A stretch of 43,440 nucleotides of DNA from Acidobacterium sp. (GCA_003166955.1 PMUI01000043.1:1-43440); one strand, 5' to 3'; positions 17,676-26,304 are shown, counted from the first letter of the stretch. Numbers and translations: made by a program. The notes: generated from the sequence alone by a model not told the origin.

Positions 17676-18307
17676 TGCTCCTGGTCCTCCTTCTGCGCTT
17701 TATCCGCTGTCTTCGCTTTCTCATCGGCCTTCTTCTGCGTCTTGTCCTTGGTCTTCACGCCCAGATCGTAGCTGCCCGCCGGAATCCCGAAGTTCCCGCT
17801 CAGGTCCTTCAAATCCTCCGGACGAATCGGTCCCGAGATGTACACGAAATTCAATTCCTTCGCTTCCGCGTCCAGAATGAACATCCCCTGCACCTCGCCG
17901 TTCACCAGCTTCATGTAGATATCCGCGTCGTCCGACCCATTCCGCGACCGCGTCTTTACCAGCGAGCTCCATTCCGGCGTATCGAACTGCCGCCGCACTG
18001 CCTCCAGATCCGTCGGCGTATATTGGCCCGGCTTGTCGAACTCATAGCTGCGCACGTAAACGCCGTTCAGCTTCGCGACAATCCGCTTCCCTTCCGCGTC
18101 GTCCTTGTCGTTCATGAAGTGGCTGGCAAAGTCCAGCATCTTCCGGTCCAGCGACACCTCCGTGTAGTTCGACGCCCGCTCCGCCAGTTGCTTCTCGATC
18201 GTCACCGGGAACGGCGATTGCGACGATGATTGCGCCACCGCTGGCAGCCCCATCCCCGCAACGGTTGCAAGACTCCAAATCGCAATCCCAACCAAAACTC
18301 TCTTCAT
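17672..18307 (-). CDS. DUF4252 exported protein
   Basis: 211 residues. ATG 18307 follows GGAGAGGGG by 7 bases. A longer frame from 18376 lacks a signal. Signal peptide MKRVLVGIAIWSLATVAGMGLPAVAQ. The DUF4252 core runs about residues 45-170, with VSLDRKMLDFASHFM, LNGVYVRSYEFDKPGQY, EWSSLVKTRSRNGSDDADIYMK, MFILDAEAKELNFVYISGPI and EDLKDLSG. The tail is Lys/Asp/Gln-rich (about 185-211) and likely flexible. DUF4252 genes commonly sit with ECF sigma factors, as here. Its biochemical function is unknown. It is the third gene of the sigma operon. Confidence 0.88.
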   Translation of the reverse strand: MKRVLVGIAIWSLATVAGMGLPAVAQSSSQSPFPVTIEKQLAERASNYTEVSLDRKMLDFASHFMNDKDDAEGKRIVAKLNGVYVRSYEFDKPGQYTPTDLEAVRRQFDTPEWSSLVKTRSRNGSDDADIYMKLVNGEVQGMFILDAEAKELNFVYISGPIRPEDLKDLSGNFGIPAGSYDLGVKTKDKTQKKADEKAKTADKAQKEDQEQ

Positions 18308-18341
18308 GACTGACCCCTCTCCTCTTCCTGATCCCGTGCTG

Positions 18342-18719
18342 CTACTCATCTCTTTCAAGAACCGCTCTCCCTGCACCCTTCTGGCTCAGCTTCTCCCCGC
18401 TGCTTGCGCTCACTTTCGTCTGCACATCCCGCAACGTCGATCCCGTGATGCGCAGCGCCAGCAGCACCTGCTCCCGCGCCCGCTCACCGGCGATACGCTG
18501 TTGCCGGTCATGCTCCACACCGCCCACCACCATTCCCGCTACCAGCAGCGCCGCCACTGCCCACCTCCACACAGGCATCCCAAAGCCAAACCACTTCCAG
18601 CTCGATGCCCGCCGCTCCGGGACCCGCGCCATCACCCGCGCGGCAAATCCCGCCGGTGTCTCCCGCGTCCGCAACTGCTCCCGCAGCTCTCGCTCGAAAT
18701 CGTCCATCTTCTCAACCAC
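18342..18719 (-). CDS. Probable anti-sigma factor, single-pass membrane protein
   Basis: 125 residues from GTG 18719; ATG 18707 is an alternative. Cytoplasmic N-terminus (DDFERELREQLRTRETPAGFAARVMARVPERR), one transmembrane helix about 50-69 (VWRWAVAALLVAGMVVGGV), then a short external Arg/Ala-rich tail. It overlaps the sigma gene by 8 bases. Gene order and topology match small anti-sigma factors that hold an ECF sigma at the membrane, but no ZAS-type HxxxCxxC motif is present. The role is inferred from context. The start of the next gene lies 34 bases on. Confidence 0.7.
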   Translation of the reverse strand: MVEKMDDFERELREQLRTRETPAGFAARVMARVPERRASSWKWFGFGMPVWRWAVAALLVAGMVVGGVEHDRQQRIAGERAREQVLLALRITGSTLRDVQTKVSASSGEKLSQKGAGRAVLERDE

Positions 18720-19227
18720 GGCTGTACTCCTTCAGCGTCCGTTCCGCCTTCGCCCGCAGCATCTTCACTCCCCGCTGCAGATAACTCCTCACCGTCGCCA
18801 GCGGCATCTTCAGTTCAAGCGCGATGTCCTCCGGCTCCAGGTCCTCCTGATACCGCAACAGCATCACCGCCCGCTGCTGCGGCGGCAACGTCAACAGCAA
18901 CTGCTCCACCCGATTCATCAGCGGCATAAAATCCCGCACCACCGGCCGCAACGCCATCCCGTCCTGATATTCCTCCGCCGCCGCATCGCCCCGCGCTGCT
19001 CTTCTCCGCAGCGCATCGGTCGCCCGATGGCAAGCCACCCTTCGCACCCAGGCCGCGACGTGCTCCTCGCTCTCCAGCCGTGCCAGACTGCGATGCAGTT
19101 CCAGAAACACATCCTGAGCAACCTCCTCCGCCACGCCGCTCTCCCCCAGAATCCGAAACGCAATCGAGAAAACCCGCCCCTGATGGCGCTCGACAAGACC
19201 TCGAAATGTCTCCGGCAAATGGTCCAA
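18712..19227 (-). CDS. ECF-family RNA polymerase sigma factor
   Basis: 171 residues. Region 2 is at about 5-75 (FRGLVERHQGRVFSIAFRIL, VAEEVAQDVFLELHRSL, AAWVRRVACHRATDALRRR). Region 4 is at about 108-165 (LLTLPPQQRAVMLLRYQEDL, EDIALELKMPLATVRSYLQRG). The start is a TTG at 19227; an in-frame stop five codons upstream leaves no better choice. It directs transcription of a small regulon and heads a four-gene operon with its likely anti-sigma and two exported proteins. A GGAAAAA motif on the minus strand near 19310 could be part of an ECF -35 element for autoregulation, but no clear -10 is seen. Confidence 0.93.
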   Translation of the reverse strand: MDHLPETFRGLVERHQGRVFSIAFRILGESGVAEEVAQDVFLELHRSLARLESEEHVAAWVRRVACHRATDALRRRAARGDAAAEEYQDGMALRPVVRDFMPLMNRVEQLLLTLPPQQRAVMLLRYQEDLEPEDIALELKMPLATVRSYLQRGVKMLRAKAERTLKEYSRG

Positions 19228-19361
19228 CGAGGCACGCCCTCAACCGCTGTACCCGCATATACGCAAATCGCCGCCCCGGCTGATGCAAAATCCGCGTAGT
19301 TTTCAGATTTTTCCGGAACGATTGCGCCGGACCGAGAACCGGCCCGCGTCGACCCGCGGCC

Positions 19362-20630
19362 TTACCGGCCGCCCTTGGCCGTCCCGCCACCCACCGTGAT
19401 TCCCAGAGCAAAGTCCGCATCGTCCGAACTCCGGCTCATCACGGGATGCTGCCCCAGCGTCTGCCCATCCTTCTTCCCGTCCGCCGCGACGCGGTCCGAC
19501 ACCTGCTGCGCCACCGAAGAAAACACCTGACTCATCGGCGTCATACCGTTGCCGCTTTTCATTGCCTGCAACAAGAAGTATGTGAAATACCCATGCCGCA
19601 GTTGATCGCTTTCCAGCGATTCCTCATTCGAGCTCGCCGCCGCAATCACAATTCGCCCCGTGCCCTGGCTCATCCGGTCCAGGTTCGCCTGCGACGGCGA
19701 AACGTTAGCAATGCCCGCTCCCATCTTCTTCGACACGTTCGTCACCGCGCCGCCGCTGTAGCAGGTATCCAGAATCACCGCCGTCCGCAGCGATTTCATG
19801 CGCGTCGCCACCGCGTTCGCCAACTCCACCATCGGCAGGGCCGTCGCATACAGCGAATCTTCGTCCGGGCTATCCGCGTTCTTGATCTCCGTGTCGTAGG
19901 TCACGATGTAGTTCACGCCGCCCGCCGAGTCCAGCTCTCGCGGCGACCCATGCGTGGCCACGTAGATCACCACCAGGTCATTCGGCTGCGCGTTCCTCGC
20001 GATCCAGTTCAGCTGCTCTTTGATGTTCTTCGTCGTTGCCTGATCGTCCGTCAGTACCTTGACGTTGGCCGCCGGGAACCGCCCAATCGCCGGGTCCTTC
20101 AGCTCCGCCGCAAACGCGCTGGCGTCCGCCGTCGTGTAATTTAGCTGCGGCACCGCGCGATCCGCAAAGCGGCTGACGCCCACGATGAGAGCCCATTTCT
20201 GCTGAACCGGTCCCGCGGTCGCAGGCCCGCTCGCTGCTCCCTGCCCCTGCGGCGCATTCGCTGTCAGTGCCCGGCTCCGCGCCGGCGGTGTCGCCAGCAC
20301 AAACGGATTCAGCCCCTGCTGCATCGCCTCCGAGCCAAACATCCGCGCCTTGTCCATCGAATACTGCGCCAGATTCGCGTGTCCCAGCTTCTGCTCCACC
20401 AGGCTGCGGAAGTACCACGCGTCGCCCAGCTCGCTGCACGTCTGAACCGCGTGCTTCAGCAGCTGCAGCGCATCTTCGAATGCGCCGTCGCTACTGCCCG
20501 GTGGAACCCGCTCCAGCGCCTGCACCACCAGGTCCTTGCCCGCCCCGCAGCGATCGCCCTGCGCGTAGGCACACGTGCAGGCCACAACCCCCAGCAGCAC
20601 AACCACAGCCGCGCGCGATCCAGCCTTCAT
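19362..20630 (-). CDS. Exported caspase-like cysteine protease (C14, orthocaspase)
   Basis: 422 residues. Signal peptide about 1-23 (AAVVVLLGVVACTCAYAQ). A TPR-like helical part (about 30-100, YFRSLVEQKLGHANLAQYSM) and an Ala/Gly/Pro linker precede the caspase domain from about 140 (KWALIVGVSRFADRAVPQLNYT). The catalytic dyad appears complete: His227 in YVATHGSPRE and Cys290 in VILDTCYSGG. The domain ends near 400. Caspase-like enzymes of bacteria usually cut after basic residues. Export of this one points to action outside the cytoplasm. Its start overlaps the stop of the TPR protein (20627-20630), so the two are translationally coupled. The sigma operon begins 134 bases downstream. Confidence 0.92.
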   Translation of the reverse strand: MKAGSRAAVVVLLGVVACTCAYAQGDRCGAGKDLVVQALERVPPGSSDGAFEDALQLLKHAVQTCSELGDAWYFRSLVEQKLGHANLAQYSMDKARMFGSEAMQQGLNPFVLATPPARSRALTANAPQGQGAASGPATAGPVQQKWALIVGVSRFADRAVPQLNYTTADASAFAAELKDPAIGRFPAANVKVLTDDQATTKNIKEQLNWIARNAQPNDLVVIYVATHGSPRELDSAGGVNYIVTYDTEIKNADSPDEDSLYATALPMVELANAVATRMKSLRTAVILDTCYSGGAVTNVSKKMGAGIANVSPSQANLDRMSQGTGRIVIAAASSNEESLESDQLRHGYFTYFLLQAMKSGNGMTPMSQVFSSVAQQVSDRVAADGKKDGQTLGQHPVMSRSSDDADFALGITVGGGTAKGGR

Positions 20631-22015
20631 TTCGCCAGCTCCTGCGCCGCCCGCGCCTTCATCGCGCTCAGCACGCCAGAGCTCACTCCGCCTGCCAGCA
20701 GCTTCTTCTGCCCCGCCGAGCTCAGATCGAAATCCACGGCCTTCGCGTTCTTCACAATCTGCTCCACTGAGTCATCGGCGATCCCATTCTTCACCATCGC
20801 GATCACCTGCGAATCCGTAAGCGCGCTCGATCCCGAAGCGGTCGGCCGCGCTGTGCCCGTCGTGGTCGAGGCGGGCGCTGGGGTCTTCGCCGGCGGGGTG
20901 GCTGGCGGCTTCGTCGAAGCCGCCGGGGGTTTCCCCGGCGTGCTGGCGAGTCGCTTGCTGGCTGCCGGCGCACTGGCAACCGTCGGCGGCCGCGGTTCGG
21001 ACGACGGCGGTGGCGGTGGTGGCGGTGGATTCTTCGCCTCTTCCAGATTCCTGTAGTGCGTGATCGCCGTCTCGATCCGTTTCTGAGGCTCCAGGAAGTA
21101 CTTCTCGCCAGGCTTCGCGTCGACCGCCTTGCCATAGTCGATGGCGGCCTCATCGAGGAACTTCATCGCCGATTTGGGATCCTCGGCAGCGTAGCCCAAC
21201 GCTTCGTTGGCGACTCCGATGTTGTAGAGCCGATACGCATCCTCATCCTTCTTGGTCAGCGGCGGCGCGGTTTCGAACGTCTCCAGTGCGCGCTCCCAAA
21301 GGCCAGCCTCCGCCTGCTTGTCGCCTTCATCGATCGGACCCTTGTTTCTCGCGAGAAAGACGTCAATCGCCTCATTCGTCACCACGATCTGCTCGGCGAC
21401 CTGGTGCACCGCATCGGTCAGCAGAATCTTGCGCAGCTGGGGTTCGGTAGGCTGCTTGTCACCCTGGTCATCGTTCCCCGACTTCCCCTTCATCCCGTGA
21501 AACGGGTTCTTCAGGTCGTTCATCAGGCCGTGCGACAGATTGTTCCCCGCCGCGTCGAACTGCTGATCGTACTTGGCGGACACGTTTTCCGAAGCCAGCG
21601 CGCGCCCGCCGCTGGTGCGCGCCTGGAACGAGACGTCGAGCGAACCGGTAACACGGACGATGACCGTGACCGAATTTCCGAACTGCTGCCGGGTCTCGGT
21701 GGGGCGCGGATGATCGAAGCTGATGATCTGGCAACTGATCGTCGTTGCCGGGTTATTCTCGTCAACCCGCAGCCGCGGGTCGTCCTTCAGCAGCTCGGTC
21801 TCCAGCAGCGCCTCGAGATCGTGAGCAAGATCCGCCTGGTCCTGGTGGCCTGTGACTTTCACCCGGATCGTATCGCCAGGCAGATGCACCAGCGCCGGCA
21901 GCTTGCGCTTCAGCGTAACTTTGGTTTTTGCCATCCCGAAGTTCTGGGCCTGGACCGTGAGTGTCATGGCCGCCAACGCCATTGCGGTCACAACCCCAAT
22001 TCCGCGTACCGTCAT
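20627..22015 (-). CDS. Exported TPR protein coupled to the caspase gene
   Basis: 462 residues from ATG 22015 (GAGGAG 8 bases upstream). Signal peptide 1-24 (IGVVTAMALAAMTLTVQAQ). Residues about 30-170 (TLKRKLPALVHLPGDTIRVK, LLETELLKDDPRLRVDENNP, TTISCQIISFDHPRP) resemble the fold of CsgG/LpoB-like periplasmic proteins, but I cannot assign a family. Residues about 230-330 contain TPR-like helices (AYRLYNIGVANEALGYAAED, MKFLDEAAIDYGKAV). A Pro/Ala/Thr linker follows, including eight consecutive Pro. The C-terminus (about 400-462) is a small helical domain (LTDSQVIAMVKNGIADDSVE). Likely a binding partner or scaffold for the caspase. Confidence 0.82.
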   Translation of the reverse strand: MTVRGIGVVTAMALAAMTLTVQAQNFGMAKTKVTLKRKLPALVHLPGDTIRVKVTGHQDQADLAHDLEALLETELLKDDPRLRVDENNPATTISCQIISFDHPRPTETRQQFGNSVTVIVRVTGSLDVSFQARTSGGRALASENVSAKYDQQFDAAGNNLSHGLMNDLKNPFHGMKGKSGNDDQGDKQPTEPQLRKILLTDAVHQVAEQIVVTNEAIDVFLARNKGPIDEGDKQAEAGLWERALETFETAPPLTKKDEDAYRLYNIGVANEALGYAAEDPKSAMKFLDEAAIDYGKAVDAKPGEKYFLEPQKRIETAITHYRNLEEAKNPPPPPPPPSSEPRPPTVASAPAASKRLASTPGKPPAASTKPPATPPAKTPAPASTTTGTARPTASGSSALTDSQVIAMVKNGIADDSVEQIVKNAKAVDFDLSSAGQKKLLAGGVSSGVLSAMKARAAQELAK

Positions 22016-22045
22016 TGCCAACTCCTCGGATCGAAGGCCCTCCAC

Positions 22046-23290
22046 TTACTGGGGCTGACTGCTGCTCTCAGGTTTACTGTTGTCGTCTGGCTTGCTGCTG
22101 CCTTCGGGTGTGCTGCTGGCTGCCGGCTTGGTACTGGTTGCACTCTTGCTGCCGCTGCTTGTGGTGGTGGTCGCACTCTTCTTCTTGGTAGTGCTGCTGC
22201 TACTGCTGCTGCTCGAGCTGCTGCCGGAACTGCCGCTGCTCTCGCCGTTGCCATACTCCGTCATCGGCGTCACGCTCAGATGAATCGTGATGTAGCTGAT
22301 GTCCGGCTGCGCCTTGGCCGCCGTCTCGTACACCGAACTCGTATCCGGCGCGTCCTTTGGAATCATGTAGCCGTTCGCGAGCTTCAGGTTATCGAGATAC
22401 GGTTTCAGATCGTCGGTGTGCGACTGCGGCACCAGCACGTAGTCGCCGGTGGGAACATTAATTCCGATCGTCGAGTTCGCCTGCTCCCGCGCTGCCTGCG
22501 TTGCGAATGCCTGCTGCGGCCGTGCCTGAAACAGAAACACCGACCGGTTCGCCAGCACCCCGTACAACTTGCTGAAACCGGCCAGCGCCGTCATGCTGAT
22601 TGCCGGGAACCCAAGCACCGGCGCCACTCGCGACGCGTCATTCACCAGCGTCTTGATCACTGTCCAGAACTCCGACTCCTTGTGCACCATCGAGACGTTC
22701 ACCGCCATGTGGCCCACGCCGCCCGGCAGCAGGATCTTCTGCATGTTTTGCGCCGAGGTCGATGGATCGAAGCTCAGGTTCTGCAGCGGTGGCAGCTTAC
22801 CACCCTCATCTGGGAAAATCGCCGCCAGTGCCATCCATGCCAGCGGATCGATCATGTTGAACATCGGCTTGCCCTGCATCATGTCGATCCGCAACTGCGC
22901 CGACTGCAGCTGCTCGAACTTCTGCCGATCCGCGCTCGACAGCCGGATCCCGCCCACCTGCATGCTCACCGCAACGTCGCCCGGATAATCCGGCAACTCG
23001 TCGTTGGGGATCTGGTCTGCGTAGCGCAGCCCCTGATCGCCAAAGTGCAGGTAGTTCACCTGCCGGTCTGCATCCGTCCCCGGCAGTTTGTGGCCCATCA
23101 GCCCGCGCTCGTGCGGCGCCTTCGCCAAAAAGCTGCCCCAGAACGCCGCCCCAGTGCCCGCGCTCGTATCCGTAACCGGGTCGTCCAACGCCGCGGTTAA
23201 CGCCGCCGCCGTCTCCGGCTTCGTCAACAGCCCCGCCAGCGCCCCGCTGGCCGCCAGTTCGCCCAAAAATGTCCTTCGTGAGATTGTCAC
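22046..23290 (-). CDS. Tat-exported hypothetical protein with Ser/Thr-rich tail
   Basis: 414 residues from GTG 23290, which follows GGGGAGCGGCT and starts directly at a Tat signal (TISRRTFLGELAASGALAGL). A longer frame upstream to 23395 has no support. The body (about 40-345) is not recognised. It has several hydrophobic, Ala/Met-rich helices (FNMIDPLAWMALAAIFP, PVLGFPAISMTALAGFSKLY) and the phrase PGDVAVSMQVGGIRLSSADRQ. The last 70 residues are low-complexity Ser, Thr, Lys and Pro, with a run of ten Ser, as in flexible or glycosylated stalks. First gene of the caspase operon, 30 bases before the TPR gene. Function unknown; Tat export suggests it folds before secretion. Confidence 0.78.
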   Translation of the reverse strand: MTISRRTFLGELAASGALAGLLTKPETAAALTAALDDPVTDTSAGTGAAFWGSFLAKAPHERGLMGHKLPGTDADRQVNYLHFGDQGLRYADQIPNDELPDYPGDVAVSMQVGGIRLSSADRQKFEQLQSAQLRIDMMQGKPMFNMIDPLAWMALAAIFPDEGGKLPPLQNLSFDPSTSAQNMQKILLPGGVGHMAVNVSMVHKESEFWTVIKTLVNDASRVAPVLGFPAISMTALAGFSKLYGVLANRSVFLFQARPQQAFATQAAREQANSTIGINVPTGDYVLVPQSHTDDLKPYLDNLKLANGYMIPKDAPDTSSVYETAAKAQPDISYITIHLSVTPMTEYGNGESSGSSGSSSSSSSSSSTTKKKSATTTTSSGSKSATSTKPAASSTPEGSSKPDDNSKPESSSQPQ

Positions 23291-23874
23291 AGCCGCTCCC
23301 CTCTCCTCCGCCTTCACGGCGACTCCGGCCAGGTCCCCCTCACCTTGCTCAGGGAGGGCAACATCATAGCAATAACTCTTCAGCCTCGGGCGCACTTTTG
23401 CCCGCTACCCAAACTTTGTGGCCCGCCTGCTCGTCATCTCGGACACGGCCACCAACTAATTGTTGCGTTGTTCACGGTACGCATGGCAAATCCGCTTTTG
23501 CGCAACTCCAGGGAGTTCCCCCCTCTTCGCTCAATCGCTCTGCTCACTCAGTTCTTAGCGGTGCCCGAAGGGCCAAAGGAGCCCATAAAGTCGACCCTCG
23601 GGGCTTGCGGTCCGAGACTATGTTTGGATGGGAAAGCTTGCCTGCATCCACACGGCTGCGCCTTGCGCCGCCGCTTCTGAACGACTCATCCAGTTTTTTT
23701 ACGATTCCTTCACCAAGCGGCCGGACGACAACCGTCCAACGGTCTTGCTATCCGTGCAGGAAATAAGACCAAGCCCGGCCGGAATGCCGGAATCGAGCGG
23801 AGATTGACCTCATCCTGACATGTACCTGCCAGAGCACGCAATAGATTTGTCACTGGCCCGGGCAGTTTTGGGAA
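23291..23874. other. Gene-free stretch upstream of the caspase operon
   Basis: About 580 bases with no convincing gene. Open frames have atypical codon use and no ribosome-binding sites. It must carry the minus-strand promoter of the caspase operon. I see no clear palindrome, repeat array or known RNA. A run of seven T at 23695-23701 and moderate base composition set it apart from the coding DNA. Confidence 0.5.
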
Positions 23875-24048
23875 CTATTGCTCGCCGATCGTGAACGAAG
23901 CCGTCAGCACCGAACCCGGTTTACCCAGCCCTCCCTCGCCCCACCGCATCACGGCGCCGGCCTTCGCATTCTTGAAGACCGACACGTAAAACTGCACCGC
24001 CTCCTCGGCGTCGTCGTCGAACCACAAAAACGGCTTGATCTTCTGCAC
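23875..24048 (-). pseudogene. Truncated VOC/PhnB-like protein fragment
   Basis: 57 codons from GTG 24048, with AGAGG upstream. The sequence VQKIKPFLWFDDDAEEAVQFYVSVF is the classic N-terminus of the VOC subfamily annotated as PhnB or 3-demethylubiquinone-9 3-methyltransferase-like. The expected second strand GSVLTASFTIGEQ follows, then a stop where intact members continue with F-x-ALNGGP and roughly 100 more residues. Reading on past the stop in the same frame does not recover the rest of the family, so this looks like a 3' truncation and not a point mutation. A full-length relative lies at 26403-26822. Confidence 0.75.
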
Positions 24049-24094
24049 AGGAATCCTCTTCGAAACGAGCGCTCGCGCCGAATCCGCCCGCAAC

Positions 24095-24171
24095 CAGCGA
24101 CCAGCCGTCAACGACCAGCTACCGCTACGGGCTACAGCCTCCCAGCTCCCGGCTCCCAGCTCCCAACTGCT
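24095..24171. repeat. Heptamer tandem array, 11 units
   Basis: Eleven consecutive 7-base units: CAGCGAC, CAGCCGT, CAACGAC, CAGCTAC, CGCTACG, GGCTACA, GCCTCCC, AGCTCCC, GGCTCCC, AGCTCCC, AACTGCT. Unit sequence drifts along the array but the period stays at seven. The array reaches the DinB stop codon (24170-24172). The 23 bases at 24143-24165 are identical to 26371-26393. Confidence 0.85.
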
Positions 24172-24691
24172 ACTTGATCTTCCCTTCCTTACCCGCGATC
24201 CGCCGCAGCAATCCGCTTTGCCCCACGTGATACGCCTGATGAAACATCACCAGCGAAAGCAGCGAACGCACTGTCTCATCCGCCCTCTTACGCGGCGAAA
24301 ACGGCGCTGGCTCATCGAGCCTCTCTTCCGTCAGGCTCGCCAGTCCCTCCTCCATCCGCTTCGCCGCCTCATCGCAGGCGTTCAGCAGCATCTCGAGCGG
24401 CAAAGCCTCTCCAGCCTCGTGCAGTTCCGCCGATCCGCGGTCGTACCGCTGCAGCGTCTCGTTTCCCAGCACCGGCTTCTGTCCCACCACAGGAAGGACC
24501 TTGTCCCAGGTACACGCCGGATGCCCCACCACCCAGTTCAAACAATTCCCGCCCGGCTGCGGCTGAACCATACAGTCCGCCTGTGTGAGTCCCTCCATAT
24601 TGCCGCGCAGCACTCCCTGAATCGCCTTCACCTGCTCGCGCAATACCCGAACCTCGCCTACTTCCGCATGTGTTGCCGCTGCTGTCGCCAT
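24170..24691 (-). CDS. DinB-family putative metal-dependent enzyme
   Basis: 173 residues of the DinB/YfiT four-helix fold, which usually binds a divalent metal through three His. Likely ligands are His57 in NWVVGHPACTW, and the two His in MFHQAYHVGQ near 150-154. Such proteins include damage-inducible proteins and thiol-dependent transferases, and the exact reaction is unknown. Start ATG 24691 gives MATAAATHAEVGE; the upstream GAGAGG on the minus strand is a suitable ribosome-binding site. It lies in a minus-strand run of small enzymes behind an HxlR regulator. A heptamer array begins at its stop codon. Confidence 0.85.
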   Translation of the reverse strand: MATAAATHAEVGEVRVLREQVKAIQGVLRGNMEGLTQADCMVQPQPGGNCLNWVVGHPACTWDKVLPVVGQKPVLGNETLQRYDRGSAELHEAGEALPLEMLLNACDEAAKRMEEGLASLTEERLDEPAPFSPRKRADETVRSLLSLVMFHQAYHVGQSGLLRRIAGKEGKIK

Positions 24692-24776
24692 GATTCCTCT
24701 CCTTCATTCAGTCGTTGATTTTGGCCGGCCCCAGCCAACTCGCTTGCCGTTTCCAAGATGACCGGCTTTTTGGTAA

Positions 24777-24838
24777 CCGCATCTTAGCTAGCCGCCTCAT
24801 CGCTGACCGCATTTCCAGCTGACCGCCTCTTAGCTGCC
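24777..24838. repeat. Degenerate tandem array, four units of 15-16 bases
   Basis: Units start at 24777, 24792, 24807 and 24823 and follow the pattern CCGC(A/C)T-x-x-x-x-GCTGA, for example CCGCCTCATCGCTGA. The spacing of 15-16 is about two heptads plus one base, so it may be a decayed relative of the heptamer arrays. The final unit contains the stop codon of the MoaD-like gene (24830-24832). Confidence 0.65.
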
Positions 24839-25129
24839 TCCGGCGATCGCCCCAATCACCAGCAACGGCTCCTTCCCCGTCGCCACCGCCTCCGGCAGCG
24901 GAGCATCCACCGGCTCGTGTGACCAATCCTGTTCGCAGGCGAAGAACCGCAGAAACGCCCGCCGCTGCTGCGTCCCATGATCCCGAATCGTCCCTCGCAA
25001 CACGGGATACTGCGTCTCGAGCGCATCCAGAACCCGTCGCAGCGTCACCGGTTCGTCCACCTCCAGCGTCACCGCCCCGCCCACTTGCGCCAGCGTCCGC
25101 AAATGGTGCGGCAACTCCACAAGGATCAT
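24830..25129 (-). CDS. MoaD/ThiS-family small sulfur-carrier-like protein
   Basis: 99 residues with a ubiquitin-like beta-grasp fold: [24 protein letters not shown] at the start, [21 protein letters not shown] in the helix, and [12 protein letters not shown] at the end. Sulfur carriers end in Gly-Gly, which is thiocarboxylated. Here a Ser follows the Gly-Gly, so the tail would need trimming or the protein does not act as a sulfur carrier. The ATG overlaps the stop of the BNR-repeat gene (25126-25129), implying coupling and a functional link. No MoaE or ThiF partner is in the window. Confidence 0.82.
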   Translation of the reverse strand: MILVELPHHLRTLAQVGGAVTLEVDEPVTLRRVLDALETQYPVLRGTIRDHGTQQRRAFLRFFACEQDWSHEPVDAPLPEAVATGKEPLLVIGAIAGGS

Positions 25130-26304
25130 GAAATCGTCTGCACCTCAACCGACAACACCGCCGGCAAATCCCGCACAATCGGCTTCCAGTGATCTCCGCC
25201 GTCGGGCGAAACATACACCTGCCCGCCCGTGGTCCCGAAGTACACGCCGCAATCGTCGAGCGCGTCTACCGCCATCGCATCGCGCAGCACGTTTACGTAG
25301 CAATCCTTCTGCGGAAGCCCGTCCGTCATCGCCTCCCACTCATGGCCGCCCGTCCTGCTGCGCCAAACCTGGAGCTTCCCGTCCATCGGATAGTGCAGCG
25401 AGTCGCTGGTGATCGGCGCAACATAGATCGTCTCCGGCTCGTGCGCGTGCACGTCGATGGCAAACCCAAAATCCGTCGGCAGATTCCCGCTTACCTCCCG
25501 CCACGAATCGCCCGCATCGTCGCTCCGCATCACATCCCAGTGCTTTTGCATAAACAAAACACCCGGCCGCCGCGGACTCATCGCGATGTGGTGCACGCAA
25601 TGTCCCACCTCCGCATCCTGATCGGGAATAAACGGCGAGCGCAGACCCTTGTTGATCGGCTTCCACGTCTTGCCGCCATCGTCGGTGCGAAACGCGCCCG
25701 CCGCCGAAATCGCGATGTAGATCCTCTCCGGATCCTTCGGATCGAGCACGATGGTGTGCAGACACATCCCACCCGCGCCCGGCTGCCACTGCGGACCCGT
25801 GCCGTGTCCACGCAGCCCCGGCAATTCCTGCCACGAGTGCCCGCCGTCCTTCGACTGAAACAGCGCCGCGTCCTCCACCCCCGCGTACACCGCCTCCGCA
25901 TCCGTCAGCGATGGCTCCAGATGCCACACCCGCTTGAACTCCCACGGGTGCTGCGTCCCGTCGTACCACTGATGCGTCGTCAGCGGCGCTCCGCTCTCCG
26001 CGGAAGTGTCGTACACAAATTTATTGCTCTCCCCCATCGGCATGCCCTCAGGCGACTTCTGGACTCCACCGCCCGGCGTCGTCCACGTCTTCCCACCGTC
26101 GTCAGACCGCTGAATAATCTGCCCAAACCATCCGCTCGTCTGCGAAGCATAAATTCGATCGGGATTTACCGCCGACCCCTTCATGTGATAAATCTCCCAC
26201 CCCGCGAAGAAAGGCCCGCTCACCTCCCAGCTCTCGCGCTTCCCGTCCGCAGTCAGAATGAACGCGCCCTTCTTCGTCCCCACCAGCACCCGCACTCGAC
26301 TCAT
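25126..26304 (-). CDS. BNR/Asp-box beta-propeller protein (sialidase-like fold)
   Basis: 392 residues. Five Asp-box motifs mark propeller blades: [32 protein letters not shown] and SPDGGDHW. The N-terminus ([20 protein letters not shown]) has no signal peptide, so the protein is probably cytoplasmic. The catalytic Arg triad and Tyr/Glu pair of true sialidases cannot be identified, so the sialidase label should be read as fold only. The pairing with a MoaD/ThiS-like gene, with overlapping stop and start, suggests a two-protein unit. Upstream of its ATG lies a heptamer array at 26365-26399. Confidence 0.85.
   Translation of the reverse strand: MSRVRVLVGTKKGAFILTADGKRESWEVSGPFFAGWEIYHMKGSAVNPDRIYASQTSGWFGQIIQRSDDGGKTWTTPGGGVQKSPEGMPMGESNKFVYDTSAESGAPLTTHQWYDGTQHPWEFKRVWHLEPSLTDAEAVYAGVEDAALFQSKDGGHSWQELPGLRGHGTGPQWQPGAGGMCLHTIVLDPKDPERIYIAISAAGAFRTDDGGKTWKPINKGLRSPFIPDQDAEVGHCVHHIAMSPRRPGVLFMQKHWDVMRSDDAGDSWREVSGNLPTDFGFAIDVHAHEPETIYVAPITSDSLHYPMDGKLQVWRSRTGGHEWEAMTDGLPQKDCYVNVLRDAMAVDALDDCGVYFGTTGGQVYVSPDGGDHWKPIVRDLPAVLSVEVQTIS

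Noticed and set aside
21056-23200. 714-codon open frame on the plus strand opposite the TPR and Tat protein genes
   Set aside because: Arg/His/Leu-rich product with no family features, crossing two real genes and their spacer. A shadow frame in high-GC DNA.
24095-24171. Repeat arrays considered as CRISPR
   Set aside because: Units are contiguous 7-mers without spacers, and no cas gene is nearby.
25126-26304. True sialidase activity for the BNR protein
   Set aside because: Asp boxes define only the propeller. The catalytic Arg triad cannot be identified and there is no export signal.
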